Of a DNA stretch of 64,000 bases, positions 1 to 8,685 are shown in pieces (positions within the stretch are counted from its first letter, which is position 1; the number at the start of each line of letters is the position of its first letter). The stretch comes from Pinibacter soli. GTDB taxonomy: Bacteria; Bacteroidota; Bacteroidia; Chitinophagales; Chitinophagaceae. The DNA lies in assembly GCF_029961145.1 (NCBI RefSeq), contig NZ_JASBRG010000007.1:1651174-1715173 (forward strand). The letters run 5' to 3'. Position numbers and translations under genes: made by a program. The notes beneath the pieces are model-generated. The model did not search any database and was not told the origin of the DNA. It saw nothing but the letters and a program-made list of their open reading frames with translations.

Positions 1-1
1 C

Positions 2-1492
2 ATGATAAACCTAAAGCAACTGGAAGTTTGGTTCGTAACCGGAAGCCAGCACCTGTATGGAGAAGAAACTTTAAAGCAAGTAGCAGAACACTCACAGATC
101 ATCGCTAAATCCTTAAATGATGCTTCTCAGATCCCCGTAACAGTAGTATTCAAACCTACAGTAAAATCAACAGAAGAAATTTATGCAATCTGCGCGGAAG
201 CAAATGCTGCAAAGAATTGTATCGGTATCATCGCATGGATGCACACATTCTCGCCGGCGAAAATGTGGATCACCGGTTTGAAAATTTTACATAAACCATT
301 ATTGCATTTACATACACAGTTCAATCGCGATATCCCTTGGGGCGAGATCGATATGGACTTCATGAACCTTAACCAGTCTGCACACGGTGACCGTGAATTT
401 GGTTTCATCGTTAGCCGTATGCGCAGAAACAGAAAGGTAGTGGTGGGCCACTGGCAAGACCCTGAAGCTCTTGAGCAAATCAACAGCTGGACAAGATCTG
501 CAGCGGGCTGGCACGATTGGCAAGGTGCCAGATTTGTACGCTTCGGCGACAACATGCGCTACGTTGCAGTAACTGATGGCGATAAAGTAGAAGCTGAATA
601 CAAATTCGGTTTTTCTGTGAACACACACGGCATCGGCGACCTTGTTGCCGTTATCAACCAGATCAGCGACGCAGAAGTTGACAAGCTCGTTAGTGAATAC
701 GGAGACTCTTATAAAATAGCAAATAGTTTACTGAAAGGCAACGCACAATATGAATCTCTTCGCGATGCTGCGAGAATAGAGCTTGGTATGAAAGCATTCC
801 TTGAAGATGGCAACTACAAAGGCTTCTCAGATACATTTGAAGACCTGCATGGCATGAAACAACTTCCGGGTATTGCCTCTCAACGCTTGATGGGCGCAGG
901 CTACGGCTTTGCCGGCGAAGGCGACTGGAAAACTGCAGCATTGGTACGTGCGATGAAAGTAATGGGTAGCGGCTTACCTGGCGGCAACTCTTTCATGGAA
1001 GATTACACTTACCATTTTGACCCAAGCAACCCAATGGTATTGGGTTCTCACATGCTCGAGATCTGCGAGTCTATTGCAAAGGGAAAAGCTTCTTGCGAAA
1101 TACATCCTTTGGGTATCGGCGGGAAAGCAGACCCTGTAAGACTGGTGTTCAACGTGGCTTCCGGCCCTGCTATCAACGCATCTTTAATTGATATGGGCAA
1201 CCGCTTCCGTTTGTTAGTGAACGAAGTGGAAGCTGTCGATGCGCCACACGATCTTCCAAAACTACCTGTTGCACGTGTCTTGTGGAAACCATACCCGGAT
1301 ATGAAAACAGGTTGCGCGGCATGGATCCTTGCAGGTGGTGCGCACCACACTGGTTATAGCCAAAACCTGAATGCAGAACACATGCAAGACTTTGCAGAAA
1401 TGGCAGACATAGAATTCACACTGATCGGCAAAAACACAAACCTCTATCAATTCAAAAATGAGTTGCGCTGGAGCGAAGCGTACTATAGATAA
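2..1492 (+). CDS. araA: L-arabinose isomerase
   Basis: Converts L-arabinose to L-ribulose in the cytosol, the first step of bacterial arabinose catabolism. The 496-residue product is close to the usual ~500 and opens with the family-typical [14 protein letters not shown] stretch, so ATG at base 2 is very likely the true start. The metal-binding/catalytic set is complete: E306 in [11 protein letters not shown]333 in [10 protein letters not shown]350 in GSHMLE and the H448-H449 pair in [10 protein letters not shown]; these fall almost exactly on the E. coli numbering (306, 333, 350, 450). Upstream sequence is outside the window, so operon partners such as araB or araD cannot be seen. A GC-rich hairpin follows about 45 bases after the stop, so this is probably the last gene of its transcript. 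No oddity in the frame. Confidence 0.97.
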   Translation: MINLKQLEVWFVTGSQHLYGEETLKQVAEHSQIIAKSLNDASQIPVTVVFKPTVKSTEEIYAICAEANAAKNCIGIIAWMHTFSPAKMWITGLKILHKPLLHLHTQFNRDIPWGEIDMDFMNLNQSAHGDREFGFIVSRMRRNRKVVVGHWQDPEALEQINSWTRSAAGWHDWQGARFVRFGDNMRYVAVTDGDKVEAEYKFGFSVNTHGIGDLVAVINQISDAEVDKLVSEYGDSYKIANSLLKGNAQYESLRDAARIELGMKAFLEDGNYKGFSDTFEDLHGMKQLPGIASQRLMGAGYGFAGEGDWKTAALVRAMKVMGSGLPGGNSFMEDYTYHFDPSNPMVLGSHMLEICESIAKGKASCEIHPLGIGGKADPVRLVFNVASGPAINASLIDMGNRFRLLVNEVEAVDAPHDLPKLPVARVLWKPYPDMKTGCAAWILAGGAHHTGYSQNLNAEHMQDFAEMADIEFTLIGKNTNLYQFKNELRWSEAYYR

Positions 1493-1495
1493 TCA

Positions 1496-1524
1496 GGAAT
1501 TAGAAATTAGGAACTAGAAATTAG
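1496..1524. repeat. GGAATTAG-type word repeat directly after araA stop
   Basis: Tandem words of the GAATTAG/GAAATTAG kind begin four bases after the araA stop codon. The same word family, in either orientation, recurs at 16038-16158 and 22387-22430. No mirrored arm of this word was found in the same gap. Confidence 0.6.
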
Positions 1525-1534
1525 TTTATGTGCG

Positions 1535-1557
1535 GCCCCGGGAGATTTTTCCGGGGC
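1535..1557 (+). terminator. Terminator of araA
   Basis: A GCCCCGG / CCGGGGC stem with a nine-base loop is followed by TTCTCTTTTG, a typical intrinsic terminator downstream of araA. Confidence 0.75.
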
Positions 1558-1670
1558 TTCTCTTTTGTTTCACTTGTTATTATGGGCCGGGCGATATTGC
1601 TACTATTGTGCTTCGTTTGCGTCGCACTCTTGTACAGAAAGAATGCTATTGGGCGCTTTGTATGCAACAC

Positions 1671-1786
1671 CGTCATTGCGAGCGCACCATCATGATGCTC
1701 GGAGTTTACAATGCATGAGCGAAGCAATCTCCGGCACCCGAAGCATGAGATTGCTTCCCGCTTCGTTTCTCGCGGTCGCAATGACG
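1671..1786. repeat. CATTGCGAG-type palindromic element
   Basis: The outer arms are CGTCATTGCG at 1671-1680 and its complement CGCAATGACG at 1777-1786. An inner pair, GAAGCAATCTC at 1721-1731 and GAGATTGCTTC at 1747-1757, is perfect over 11 bp. From memory, sequences of this CATTGCGAG...GCAATGACG form are dispersed intergenic repeats in many bacterial genomes; only one copy lies in this window. Confidence 0.7.
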
Positions 1787-1816
1787 TGTTACACCGAAAG
1801 CGTTTGTCACAGTCGC

Positions 1817-1855
1817 CATTTTCAACTTTCAACTTTCAATTTTCAATTTTCAACT
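1817..1855. repeat. One-sided TTTTCAA/CTTTCAA word array
   Basis: Tandem seven-base words TTTTCAA and CTTTCAA, ending 41 bases before the start codon of the asparaginase gene. Same word family as the inverted repeats at 2968-3111, 19489-19599 and 50372-50532, but without a mirrored arm in this gap. Confidence 0.7.
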
Positions 1856-1896
1856 ACTCTAAATCTAATTAAATTTACTTCGCAAAACACTCTGAT

Positions 1897-2973
1897 ATGA
1901 GAAACATTTTTCTACTGCTTACTGCTTTCCTTATTAATTTTAATTTTTCCATTGCACAAAAAAAAGCAAAAGGCAATTACGTTCTCGTCATACATGGCGG
2001 CGCGGGAACCATTTTAAAAAGTAAAATGACTCCCGAAAAAGAACAAGCCTACAGGGCAGCTTTGCAGAAAGCGTTAGAAACCGGTTATGCAGAAATAAAA
2101 GCCGGCAAATCCAGTGTAGATGCAGTTGAAGCGACCATTCATGTTCTCGAAGATGATCCACATTTCAATGCCGGCAAAGGCGCTGTGTTTACACACGACG
2201 GACATAACGAACTCGATGCCGCCATCATGGAAGGCAAAACGCTCTCTGCCGGTGCCGTTGCAGGTGTACGCACCATTCGCAATCCAATTAGCGCAGCAAG
2301 AGCTGTGATGGATAAATCAGAGCATGTGATGCTGACAGGTGCAGGTGCAGATCAGTTTGCAAAAGAAGCAGGATTAGAAATTGTCGACCCAAGCTATTTT
2401 TTTACACAAGACAGATGGGACAACCTGCAGCAAGCGCTTAAAGAAGACAGCATCAAAGCAAAGAAAAACAGCGGCTCTAACGACGACCCAACACCTTACG
2501 ATACCAGTGAAACAATTCTTTCGCAAAACAACAAATACGGCATCATCAACACCGACCAAAAGTTTGGCACTGTAGGTTGTGTTGCACTTGACCTTTATGG
2601 CAATCTCGCTGCAGGCACATCAACCGGTGGTATGACCAATAAAAAATATAACCGCATTGGCGACTCACCTATCATTGGTGCAGGCACTTACGCAAACAAT
2701 AATACGGTTGCTGTTTCCTGCACCGGATGGGGAGAATTTTTTATCCGTTGCACAGTGGCATATGATCTGTCCGCGATGATGGAATATAAAGGCATGTCAG
2801 TAAAAAATGCCGGCAAAGCAGTCATCGACAAAGTCGGTAAACTCGGCGGCTCAGGTGGTTTGATTGCCCTTGACAAAAACGGCAACATGACAATGCCATT
2901 TAACACAGAAGGTATGTACAGAGGAGCTGTGACGAAAGATGGGAAGATTGAAATTTATTTTTATAAAAATTGA
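1897..2973 (+). CDS. Secreted isoaspartyl peptidase / L-asparaginase (Ntn-hydrolase)
   Basis: Plant-type asparaginase family: hydrolyses isoaspartyl dipeptides and/or asparagine after autocleavage into alpha and beta subunits. Residues 1-20 form a signal peptide (hydrophobic, ending IAQ), so the enzyme is exported to the periplasm. The mature part starts with the family-typical VIHGGAGT. The predicted nucleophile is Thr225 in KFGTVGCVALD, followed by the GNLAAGTSTGG substrate loop; self-cleavage before Thr225 would give the two chains. Length 358 fits an exported member. Its stop codon lies inside the left arm of a perfect 32-bp inverted repeat (2968-2999). The next gene is convergent. Product class is secure; substrate preference is not. 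Confidence 0.94.
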   Translation: MRNIFLLLTAFLINFNFSIAQKKAKGNYVLVIHGGAGTILKSKMTPEKEQAYRAALQKALETGYAEIKAGKSSVDAVEATIHVLEDDPHFNAGKGAVFTHDGHNELDAAIMEGKTLSAGAVAGVRTIRNPISAARAVMDKSEHVMLTGAGADQFAKEAGLEIVDPSYFFTQDRWDNLQQALKEDSIKAKKNSGSNDDPTPYDTSETILSQNNKYGIINTDQKFGTVGCVALDLYGNLAAGTSTGGMTNKKYNRIGDSPIIGAGTYANNNTVAVSCTGWGEFFIRCTVAYDLSAMMEYKGMSVKNAGKAVIDKVGKLGGSGGLIALDKNGNMTMPFNTEGMYRGAVTKDGKIEIYFYKN

Positions 2974-3111
2974 AAATTGAAAGTTGAAAATTGAAAATGA
3001 GTTGCGCTGAAATATCGAACCCACATCTGTTTATAAAATGCAAAAGGTCGAACATTATCAAATAGTGTTCGACCTTTTGCATTTTCAATTTTCAACTTTC
3101 AATTTTCAATT
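2968..3111. repeat. Perfect 32-bp inverted repeat joining two convergent stop codons
   Basis: The arms at 2968-2999 and 3080-3111 are exact reverse complements over 32 bases, made of TTGAAAA/TTGAAAG words. The left arm contains the TGA of the asparaginase gene; the right arm contains two of the three bases of the TAA of the opposing membrane-protein gene. A second perfect stem-loop sits between the arms and overlaps the right one. Confidence 0.95.
3035..3085. terminator. 20-bp perfect hairpin, probable bidirectional terminator
   Basis: The arms 3035-3054 and 3066-3085 pair perfectly over 20 bp with an 11-base loop. They carry AAAA and TTTT at their outer ends, so transcription from either convergent gene would end in a hairpin with a short U-run. 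Confidence 0.75.
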
Positions 3112-3688
3112 ATTCTGCAAGATGATTCACCTTCAGCACATAAATCACTAGCAGCATTATGAAATAAAGCACATACAAAAAGCCACTCAGCCATTTTACA
3201 ATTGAGAAAAATTTCATCCAGATAATACCTCTTCTGCTGGGCAAGCGCATGAGCGATAGGGTGAACATATTCTCCGTAATGTCCAGTGCCCATGTCAGGA
3301 ATGGAAGTAAACGAACCACAGACAAAGCATTGATCCAAACATCATTCACACTGTGATTGTATGCCAGGCGGTGTTTCGCGTATGTCGCAACAAAAAACAT
3401 ACACAAATACAAACACGGCATGAAGAAAAAATCAAGGATCAAATTCAAGCGTACCGCCTCTTTCGCCTTTGCCGGCATGTTTGCAAGCGTGTCGGTAAAT
3501 CGTGCAAAAGTCTTTGGCATTTCCAATTCTATTATTGATAGTCGCTGCCCCTTTTTGTTCAATATAAATTTGCTCGCATTCAACATCATTCTTCCTATAG
3601 CCAAAGCACTTAAAAACGACAGAAAAATAGCGAACAACAATAAGTTGTCGGGGCAGTAAATTCTAATAGAATAATCTATCGGTTCCAT
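3110..3688 (-). CDS. Four-helix membrane protein, partner of the patatin-like lipase
   Basis: Unrecognised 192-residue protein with four likely membrane helices, near residues 10-33, 75-100, 120-145 and 165-187. No catalytic motif or signal peptide is visible. It starts three bases after the stop of the patatin-like gene on the same strand, so the two are almost certainly co-transcribed and may act together in the membrane. Its TAA stop is partly inside a perfect inverted repeat. Confidence 0.75.
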   Translation of the reverse strand: MEPIDYSIRIYCPDNLLLFAIFLSFLSALAIGRMMLNASKFILNKKGQRLSIIELEMPKTFARFTDTLANMPAKAKEAVRLNLILDFFFMPCLYLCMFFVATYAKHRLAYNHSVNDVWINALSVVRLLPFLTWALDITENMFTLSLMRLPSRRGIIWMKFFSIVKWLSGFLYVLYFIMLLVIYVLKVNHLAE

Positions 3689-3691
3689 ACA

Positions 3692-5920
3692 CTACTTTTT
3701 AGGCGGTTGGTTGGGATTTACATCAACAGTGTTATCAGGTTTTTTGCCAAAGCTTGCTTTTCTCTTTAACCTGTTTTTGGTTGTAATGGCTTCGCCAATA
3801 AATAACACCCGGTCTATTTTATAATTGTTCCAGTTAAAAGAAACTTCTTCCGTGCTATAATCCTCTGTTCGAAATTCACATTTTTGATCCGGGTAAATGT
3901 TGATCTTCTTTCCTCTGAAGTTCAACGCCGTTCCACATTTCACGAGATACTGAATATCCTTTGCACGTTTTTGCAAGTCATCATTGTTCACCAGAAATAT
4001 TGCAGCAGTAAGCGCACCACGAAAGAACAATTCAATCTTGTCTTCATCACTCAAATTAAAATTCAGCCAGTTTATTTGCCCCGTATCAATGCTGCGAATT
4101 GTCTTCTTAAAAATATTATGCTTGGAAATAAAATCTCTGTCGTAGAAATAGCGCATCGTCGAAATCATGGAGCCTACAAGTTTCCCCATCGTATCGATGG
4201 TATTGGAAGTGGCATCATCTTCAAACTCAAGCTTAATGCCCACAGTTGGCTTGATGGGTACAGGCGAGCTCGGATTGTAAAAAATATTTACGGGAAAATT
4301 CGAAAGCATACCTCCATCAACCATCAACGCATGCGTGTCTTTCTCCTGTAATCTTTTATCAATGTTCAGCAAACATTTCCATTCTTTTTCAATCACTGAT
4401 TTTTGCGCCGCTACATAATCCACCTCAAATGGTTTGAAGAAAAAATGTACAGACATAGAAGCCCTGACGTATCGTGCAGGAGAAATATCAAAATCTTCAC
4501 CCCAGTACATTTTATGCATCGCAGGAAATTCAACCTTGATTCCATTTGTGATATCGGAACTTACAATGGCGATCTCCTTATCAAAGGATGTTTTTGTTTC
4601 TTCGTCATGGGGCTGGTCGCTTCCCTCGCTACTATCCCGTTGATCAGGCTGCTGTTGGTTGTTGGCAACAACGTCTCTTGCCGTTTCCATTCCTGCTTTT
4701 GCAGCAATGATCTCCTGGAACCCCTCAAGTAAATTAGCCGCAAGATCCTTGCGCCCAGCCAGCTCCGGTTTTATTTTTTTTGACAGCGCCACCAGTTTAT
4801 CAGTCATCTCATCCAATATGTCGTCTTTTGTTTGAAAACTAGCGTCATCTGCCCTGACTTTGGCGACTGCTATATCCTGCTTAGCAATGTCTATTGCATT
4901 CACAAACGGCTGCGTTTCTATGGGTAAGTTTTTACTATCGTATTTTACTTTAGAAGGATAATAGGCGGGGTTCAAACAATTGCGTTCCAGTTGCAATTTG
5001 TTCTTTAGATGCGAGACGTTTTTTATTCCATTCTCTTCCATAATTTTTGTGAGCCATTCTTCGAAATCTTTTCCAGGATTGATACCAAAACGTTCTGCAT
5101 TTCTATACAATAACCTGCCCACCAAAAATTGCCCGAGCAAATAACTAATGGAAGAAAAGATGACCACAACAGAAATAGCTGCGATCCACTTGAAGAGTTT
5201 TTCTATCCAGTTATCACAACAATAAAGATTTTGATTGCAAGTGATAAAAACCAATCCCGATGCGGATACAATGAGTAAACCGAAAGCCGCCAGTGCAATG
5301 AGACTCCAAACTTTCATTCTTGTAAGATAGTCTTTAACTGACTTTACATTCACTGTGTTTTGAAAGAGATTCAACAACAATTTGCGCCACATTATATGTC
5401 CATCTACCAAATCGCTCAACTTCTTTTCACACAAATATTTCAACAATTTCTCCGAACGCGTTTCATAGTAATCTTCCGCCTTCACACTAAACGGATGGTA
5501 TTTTAATGAATCGTTCCATTTATCGGTTGGCGCGTTGACGGGTTGCTTTACACACTCCTGCAACTTTAAAATCTCAGCCTTTGTATTCACTGCACTCAAC
5601 AGCAATGTATTGATGGCACCGGCACTGGTCCCGGCCATCTTCATAAACGACACGCCCATTTTCTCCAGCACATAAGTGTAACCAGCGAGCGCAATACCAT
5701 GCACGCCACCACCCTCCTGCACAAGATCAACATACTGCGATCCGTTGTCATCCACAACATCTGATAAGATCAAATTGCTGCGGCGCTCGCCATTTCCATA
5801 TTTCTCTTTTTTGATTACACTATCGCCATTGCTTTTTTGCAGGTATTCAATAAGCGGAGCTACTACCAGGCGAAAGTCTTCCAGTGTAAGTGCAGATTCT
5901 TCACCAATCGTTCCTGCCAT
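3692..5920 (-). CDS. Patatin-like phospholipase with an internal membrane segment
   Basis: Predicted lipid acyl hydrolase of the patatin family. The oxyanion loop is GGGVHG at residues 70-75, the nucleophile is Ser99 in GTSAG (97-101) and the catalytic Asp is D535 in DGGMLSNFP. Between the two halves of the active site lies an unusually long insert of about 400 residues. It contains two hydrophobic helices (about 204-228 and 242-268) and a charged, partly helical stretch (about 340-450). Simple patatins place the Asp only about 150-200 residues after the Ser. The enzyme is therefore probably membrane-anchored. No signal peptide. It is first in a two-gene unit with the four-helix membrane protein. 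Family call is firm; substrate unknown. Confidence 0.9.
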   Translation of the reverse strand: MAGTIGEESALTLEDFRLVVAPLIEYLQKSNGDSVIKKEKYGNGERRSNLILSDVVDDNGSQYVDLVQEGGGVHGIALAGYTYVLEKMGVSFMKMAGTSAGAINTLLLSAVNTKAEILKLQECVKQPVNAPTDKWNDSLKYHPFSVKAEDYYETRSEKLLKYLCEKKLSDLVDGHIMWRKLLLNLFQNTVNVKSVKDYLTRMKVWSLIALAAFGLLIVSASGLVFITCNQNLYCCDNWIEKLFKWIAAISVVVIFSSISYLLGQFLVGRLLYRNAERFGINPGKDFEEWLTKIMEENGIKNVSHLKNKLQLERNCLNPAYYPSKVKYDSKNLPIETQPFVNAIDIAKQDIAVAKVRADDASFQTKDDILDEMTDKLVALSKKIKPELAGRKDLAANLLEGFQEIIAAKAGMETARDVVANNQQQPDQRDSSEGSDQPHDEETKTSFDKEIAIVSSDITNGIKVEFPAMHKMYWGEDFDISPARYVRASMSVHFFFKPFEVDYVAAQKSVIEKEWKCLLNIDKRLQEKDTHALMVDGGMLSNFPVNIFYNPSSPVPIKPTVGIKLEFEDDATSNTIDTMGKLVGSMISTMRYFYDRDFISKHNIFKKTIRSIDTGQINWLNFNLSDEDKIELFFRGALTAAIFLVNNDDLQKRAKDIQYLVKCGTALNFRGKKINIYPDQKCEFRTEDYSTEEVSFNWNNYKIDRVLFIGEAITTKNRLKRKASFGKKPDNTVDVNPNQPPKK

Positions 5921-6352
5921 ATTATAAGGTTTAGGTTAAATAGTGTTTACGAATTAAACAGCGGATACTATGCCGTTTAACTTTATTTCATAAGCCGGAA
6001 ACTGCTGCTGTAATTGACTTATAGAGAGCGGAAAAAGAGGAAGTGCTTTTAAGGAGATATTGGCATGCTTAATAAATATAGCAATAGTTACGTAGAAATG
6101 CAAGTAAAATCAGGGCTTTCGGCGAATATGCACCCGATTCTTTACCACTAAAACGCTAAGGACACTAAGCTTCCTAAGAAACGCTGACTATCGGGAACTC
6201 CTTAGTGTATTCTAAGTATCCTTAGTGCCTGCGTGGTGAAAAAAAGTCCTGCATGGTGCGAGAGTATTATCAAAGAGCAGCTTCTAAAAGACTTCCGTAC
6301 ATCGTACTCTATACATCGTACACATTTAGTACATTTATTAAACGTCTCTCTT
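5921..6352. other. Divergent gap with a CTAAG-word inverted repeat
   Basis: Region between the divergent patatin-like and M20 peptidase genes. It must contain both promoters, but I see no convincing match to the Bacteroidota -33/-7 consensus. The part nearest the peptidase gene is occupied by the inverted repeat at 6141-6241. Confidence 0.6.
6141..6241. repeat. Imperfect inverted repeat of ACTAAGG-type words
   Basis: The left arm reads TTTACCACTAAAACG followed by CTAAGGACACTAAG; the right arm (about 6200-6241) reads CTTAGTG repeats ending in GCGTGGTGAAA. The arms are complementary with several mismatches. Similar CCACTAAG words recur at 10608-10632. Confidence 0.65.
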
Positions 6353-7897
6353 ATGACTGCGCTACGCTTACTGAAAACCGTTTTCATGAGTTTACTCGTA
6401 TTGCTTGTTATCCTTGTAGTTATTGTTCTTGTAAAAACTAAGCTTTATCCCTTCACTAAAAATACTAATACGCAAAGCAGCTATTTTGTCACGGACACTT
6501 CTACCGCAGAACTGAAACGATTCGCCGGTGGCATCCGAATACCAACTGTAAGCAATTCAAATTACAGCCAGACAAACTTCAAGCCCTTTGACGATTTCAA
6601 AACTTATCTGCGACAAACATTTCCGCTTGCGTATCAAACAATGGATACAGCTACGATCAACAATTATGGTTTGGTCTTTCATTGGAAAGGGAAAAACCCG
6701 GCACTAAAACCGGTGTTGTTTTTATCGCACTATGATGTGGTTCCCGTTAATGGTTACGGCCCTTCTTCAGACACAACCAAAACCGTCATTTTCCACATCA
6801 ACGACAAACCCGCAGAGCCCGTAAACACCGTTCAAAAAGATTGGGAATATCCACCTTTTTCAGGTGCTGTTGCGCATGGTCGAATATATGGACGAGGAAC
6901 GATCGACATGAAGTGCATGTTGTTCGGTATTATAGAAGCATCTACACAATTGATCAGCAAAGGATTTCAGCCAAATCGCGACATTTACTTCGCATTCGGC
7001 CACGATGAAGAAGTAAGTGGTGCGAATGGCGCCGGTAAAATTGCCGCGTATTTTCAAGCGAACAAAATAGAGTTTGATGCAGTATATGATGAAGGCGGAA
7101 TTGTTGCTGCGCCTGGCATCGCAGGCATTGGAAAACCCATTGCATTGATAGGCTCTTCAGAAAAAGGTTTTCTCACTTTAAAGATCAAAGTAAAGGGAAC
7201 AGGCGGTCATTCGTCCATGCCACCACGGAACAGTTCGCTTGTGCAGGCTGCAGAAATCATTCAGCAATTGGAGAATGAACAATTAAAGCCAGACATCATT
7301 CCTCCTGTAGAAAACTTTTTGACGAATGTTGGTGGCGAGATGAGTTTCGTTTCGCAAGTGGGTATTGCCAATCAATGGCTACTAAAACCTTTGCTGATAA
7401 AGACATTAACCAAAGCGCCAAACACAAATGCACTTGTGCGCACGACCACGGCAGTCACAATGGCCAAGGGAAGCGATGCGGAGAACGTGTTACCAACGAT
7501 TTCAGAAGTGACTGTAAACTTTCGTTTGCTGCCGGGCACAACCGTTGCGGATGTTGTTTATCATGCAAAAAAGATATGCAAACCTTACCAGACCGAAATA
7601 GATACGATTGCTGCACGTGAAGCATCGGGCATTTCACCGGTTCCATCAGAAGGCTATGACAACATGAAAAGAAACATTGAAAGGCTTTATCCTTCTGCCA
7701 TCATCACACCTTATCTAACTATTGCTGCTACAGATGCTTACAAATATCAGTCTGTTAGCAAAAACATTTATCGCTTTCTGCCGCTTGAAATAAATGAATA
7801 CGAGCAAAAGATCATTCACGGCTATAACGAATATATCAGCATTGAAAACTACAGACGATTGATCGATTATTTTAAGGGAATGATGGAAGCGGAATAA
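6353..7897 (+). CDS. Membrane-anchored M20-family metallopeptidase (carboxypeptidase S-like)
   Basis: Zinc-dependent exopeptidase of family M20. I chose ATG 6353 (514 aa) because a frame extension up to 6233 would translate the upstream repeat. Residues 4-28 form one N-terminal membrane helix, leaving the catalytic domain outside the cytoplasm. Metal-site motifs are present in order: LFLSHYDVVPV (His, then Asp two residues later), GRGTIDMKCM (bridging Asp) and GHDEEVSGANGAG (Glu pair). The dimerisation/lid domain follows, with GTGGHSSMPP. Length and architecture match the yeast Cps1-like branch rather than small cytosolic dipeptidases. It appears monocistronic. Confidence 0.92.
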   Translation: MTALRLLKTVFMSLLVLLVILVVIVLVKTKLYPFTKNTNTQSSYFVTDTSTAELKRFAGGIRIPTVSNSNYSQTNFKPFDDFKTYLRQTFPLAYQTMDTATINNYGLVFHWKGKNPALKPVLFLSHYDVVPVNGYGPSSDTTKTVIFHINDKPAEPVNTVQKDWEYPPFSGAVAHGRIYGRGTIDMKCMLFGIIEASTQLISKGFQPNRDIYFAFGHDEEVSGANGAGKIAAYFQANKIEFDAVYDEGGIVAAPGIAGIGKPIALIGSSEKGFLTLKIKVKGTGGHSSMPPRNSSLVQAAEIIQQLENEQLKPDIIPPVENFLTNVGGEMSFVSQVGIANQWLLKPLLIKTLTKAPNTNALVRTTTAVTMAKGSDAENVLPTISEVTVNFRLLPGTTVADVVYHAKKICKPYQTEIDTIAAREASGISPVPSEGYDNMKRNIERLYPSAIITPYLTIAATDAYKYQSVSKNIYRFLPLEINEYEQKIIHGYNEYISIENYRRLIDYFKGMMEAE

Positions 7898-8080
7898 CTA
7901 TTCAGGAAAGGCGAATGCTATACTACATTTAATAACGCTTCGTATCGTCCTAAAAGGTGTCCTGAAAACCATCTGTGTAACCCAACAGAATGGGAATTTT
8001 CTGCATGATCCATAAACTCAGCGGGGATAAAATTCCACTGTCCCTTCGGTACCAGTTTTGCATTCCTTAATAAAAACAAT

Positions 8081-8617
8081 ATGGACAGTATAAACAGGCA
8101 ACAACCGGAAAATAATCGTAAAGATTTGCAGTGGGATGAAGCTCTGGAGAAAATAAAAGAACTTACCGATAAGGCTTCCACCTGTTTTTTTTGTACAAAT
8201 ATCACTAGTGGAAAAGCTTTCTCTACACGCCCGATGTCCGTTCAAAAACTCGACGAGAACGGCATTTTCTGGTTTCTAAGCGCAAAGGATAGTAATAAAA
8301 ACGCTGAACTACAACTCGACTCCTCCGTTCAGCTTTTGTTCCAGGGCTCGAATTATTCCGATTTCTTGAATATTTATGGCACCGCAGTTGTTAGCGATGA
8401 CAAAGAGAAGATCAAAGAATTGTGGCAACCCATTTTAAAAACCTGGTTCACCGAAGGCATTGACGATCCACGCATTTCGGTAATCAGCGTTGATCCGGCA
8501 GAAGGTTATTACTGGGATACGAAACATAATATGGCAATCGGCCTGATAAAACGTGTTGCCGGTGCAATAGTGGGTAAAACATTAGATGATTCTATTGAAG
8601 GAACGATAACTTTATAG
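8081..8617 (+). CDS. Pyridoxamine 5'-phosphate oxidase-like (general stress protein 26 type)
   Basis: 178-residue protein of the split-barrel flavin-binding superfamily. The stretch LTDKASTCFFCTN...STRPMSVQKLDENGIFWFLS is the typical first part of the barrel, and LLFQGSNYSDFLNIYGTAVVSDD is the second. The C-terminal part, WFTEGIDDPRISVISVDPAEGYYWD, is characteristic of the GSP26 subgroup, whose members bind FMN or FAD. True PNPOx substrate-binding residues are not evident, so B6 synthesis should not be assumed. No operon partner; the next gene is convergent. Confidence 0.87.
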   Translation: MDSINRQQPENNRKDLQWDEALEKIKELTDKASTCFFCTNITSGKAFSTRPMSVQKLDENGIFWFLSAKDSNKNAELQLDSSVQLLFQGSNYSDFLNIYGTAVVSDDKEKIKELWQPILKTWFTEGIDDPRISVISVDPAEGYYWDTKHNMAIGLIKRVAGAIVGKTLDDSIEGTITL

Positions 8618-8685
8618 TTTTAACCACCGTTTGAAAAAACATCCCTTAAAACAAAGATGTTTGGCATATGTATCCGAGGAACAAA

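Larger units (their letters stand above)
1493..1896. other. Gene-free gap between araA and the asparaginase gene
   Basis: This 404-base gap holds, in order, a GAATTAG word repeat, the araA terminator, an imperfect palindromic element starting with CGTCATTGCG, and a one-sided array of TTTTCAA/CTTTCAA words at 1817-1855 just before the next gene. Short open frames here run through the repeats and look non-coding. Confidence 0.7.

Noticed and set aside
1817..1855. Possible CRISPR array from tandem TTTTCAA words
   Set aside because: Words are 7 bp with no unique spacers, and no cas gene is near.
6233..6352. N-terminal extension of the M20 peptidase
   Set aside because: Translates the upstream CTAAG repeat; the membrane-helix start at 6353 is more sensible.
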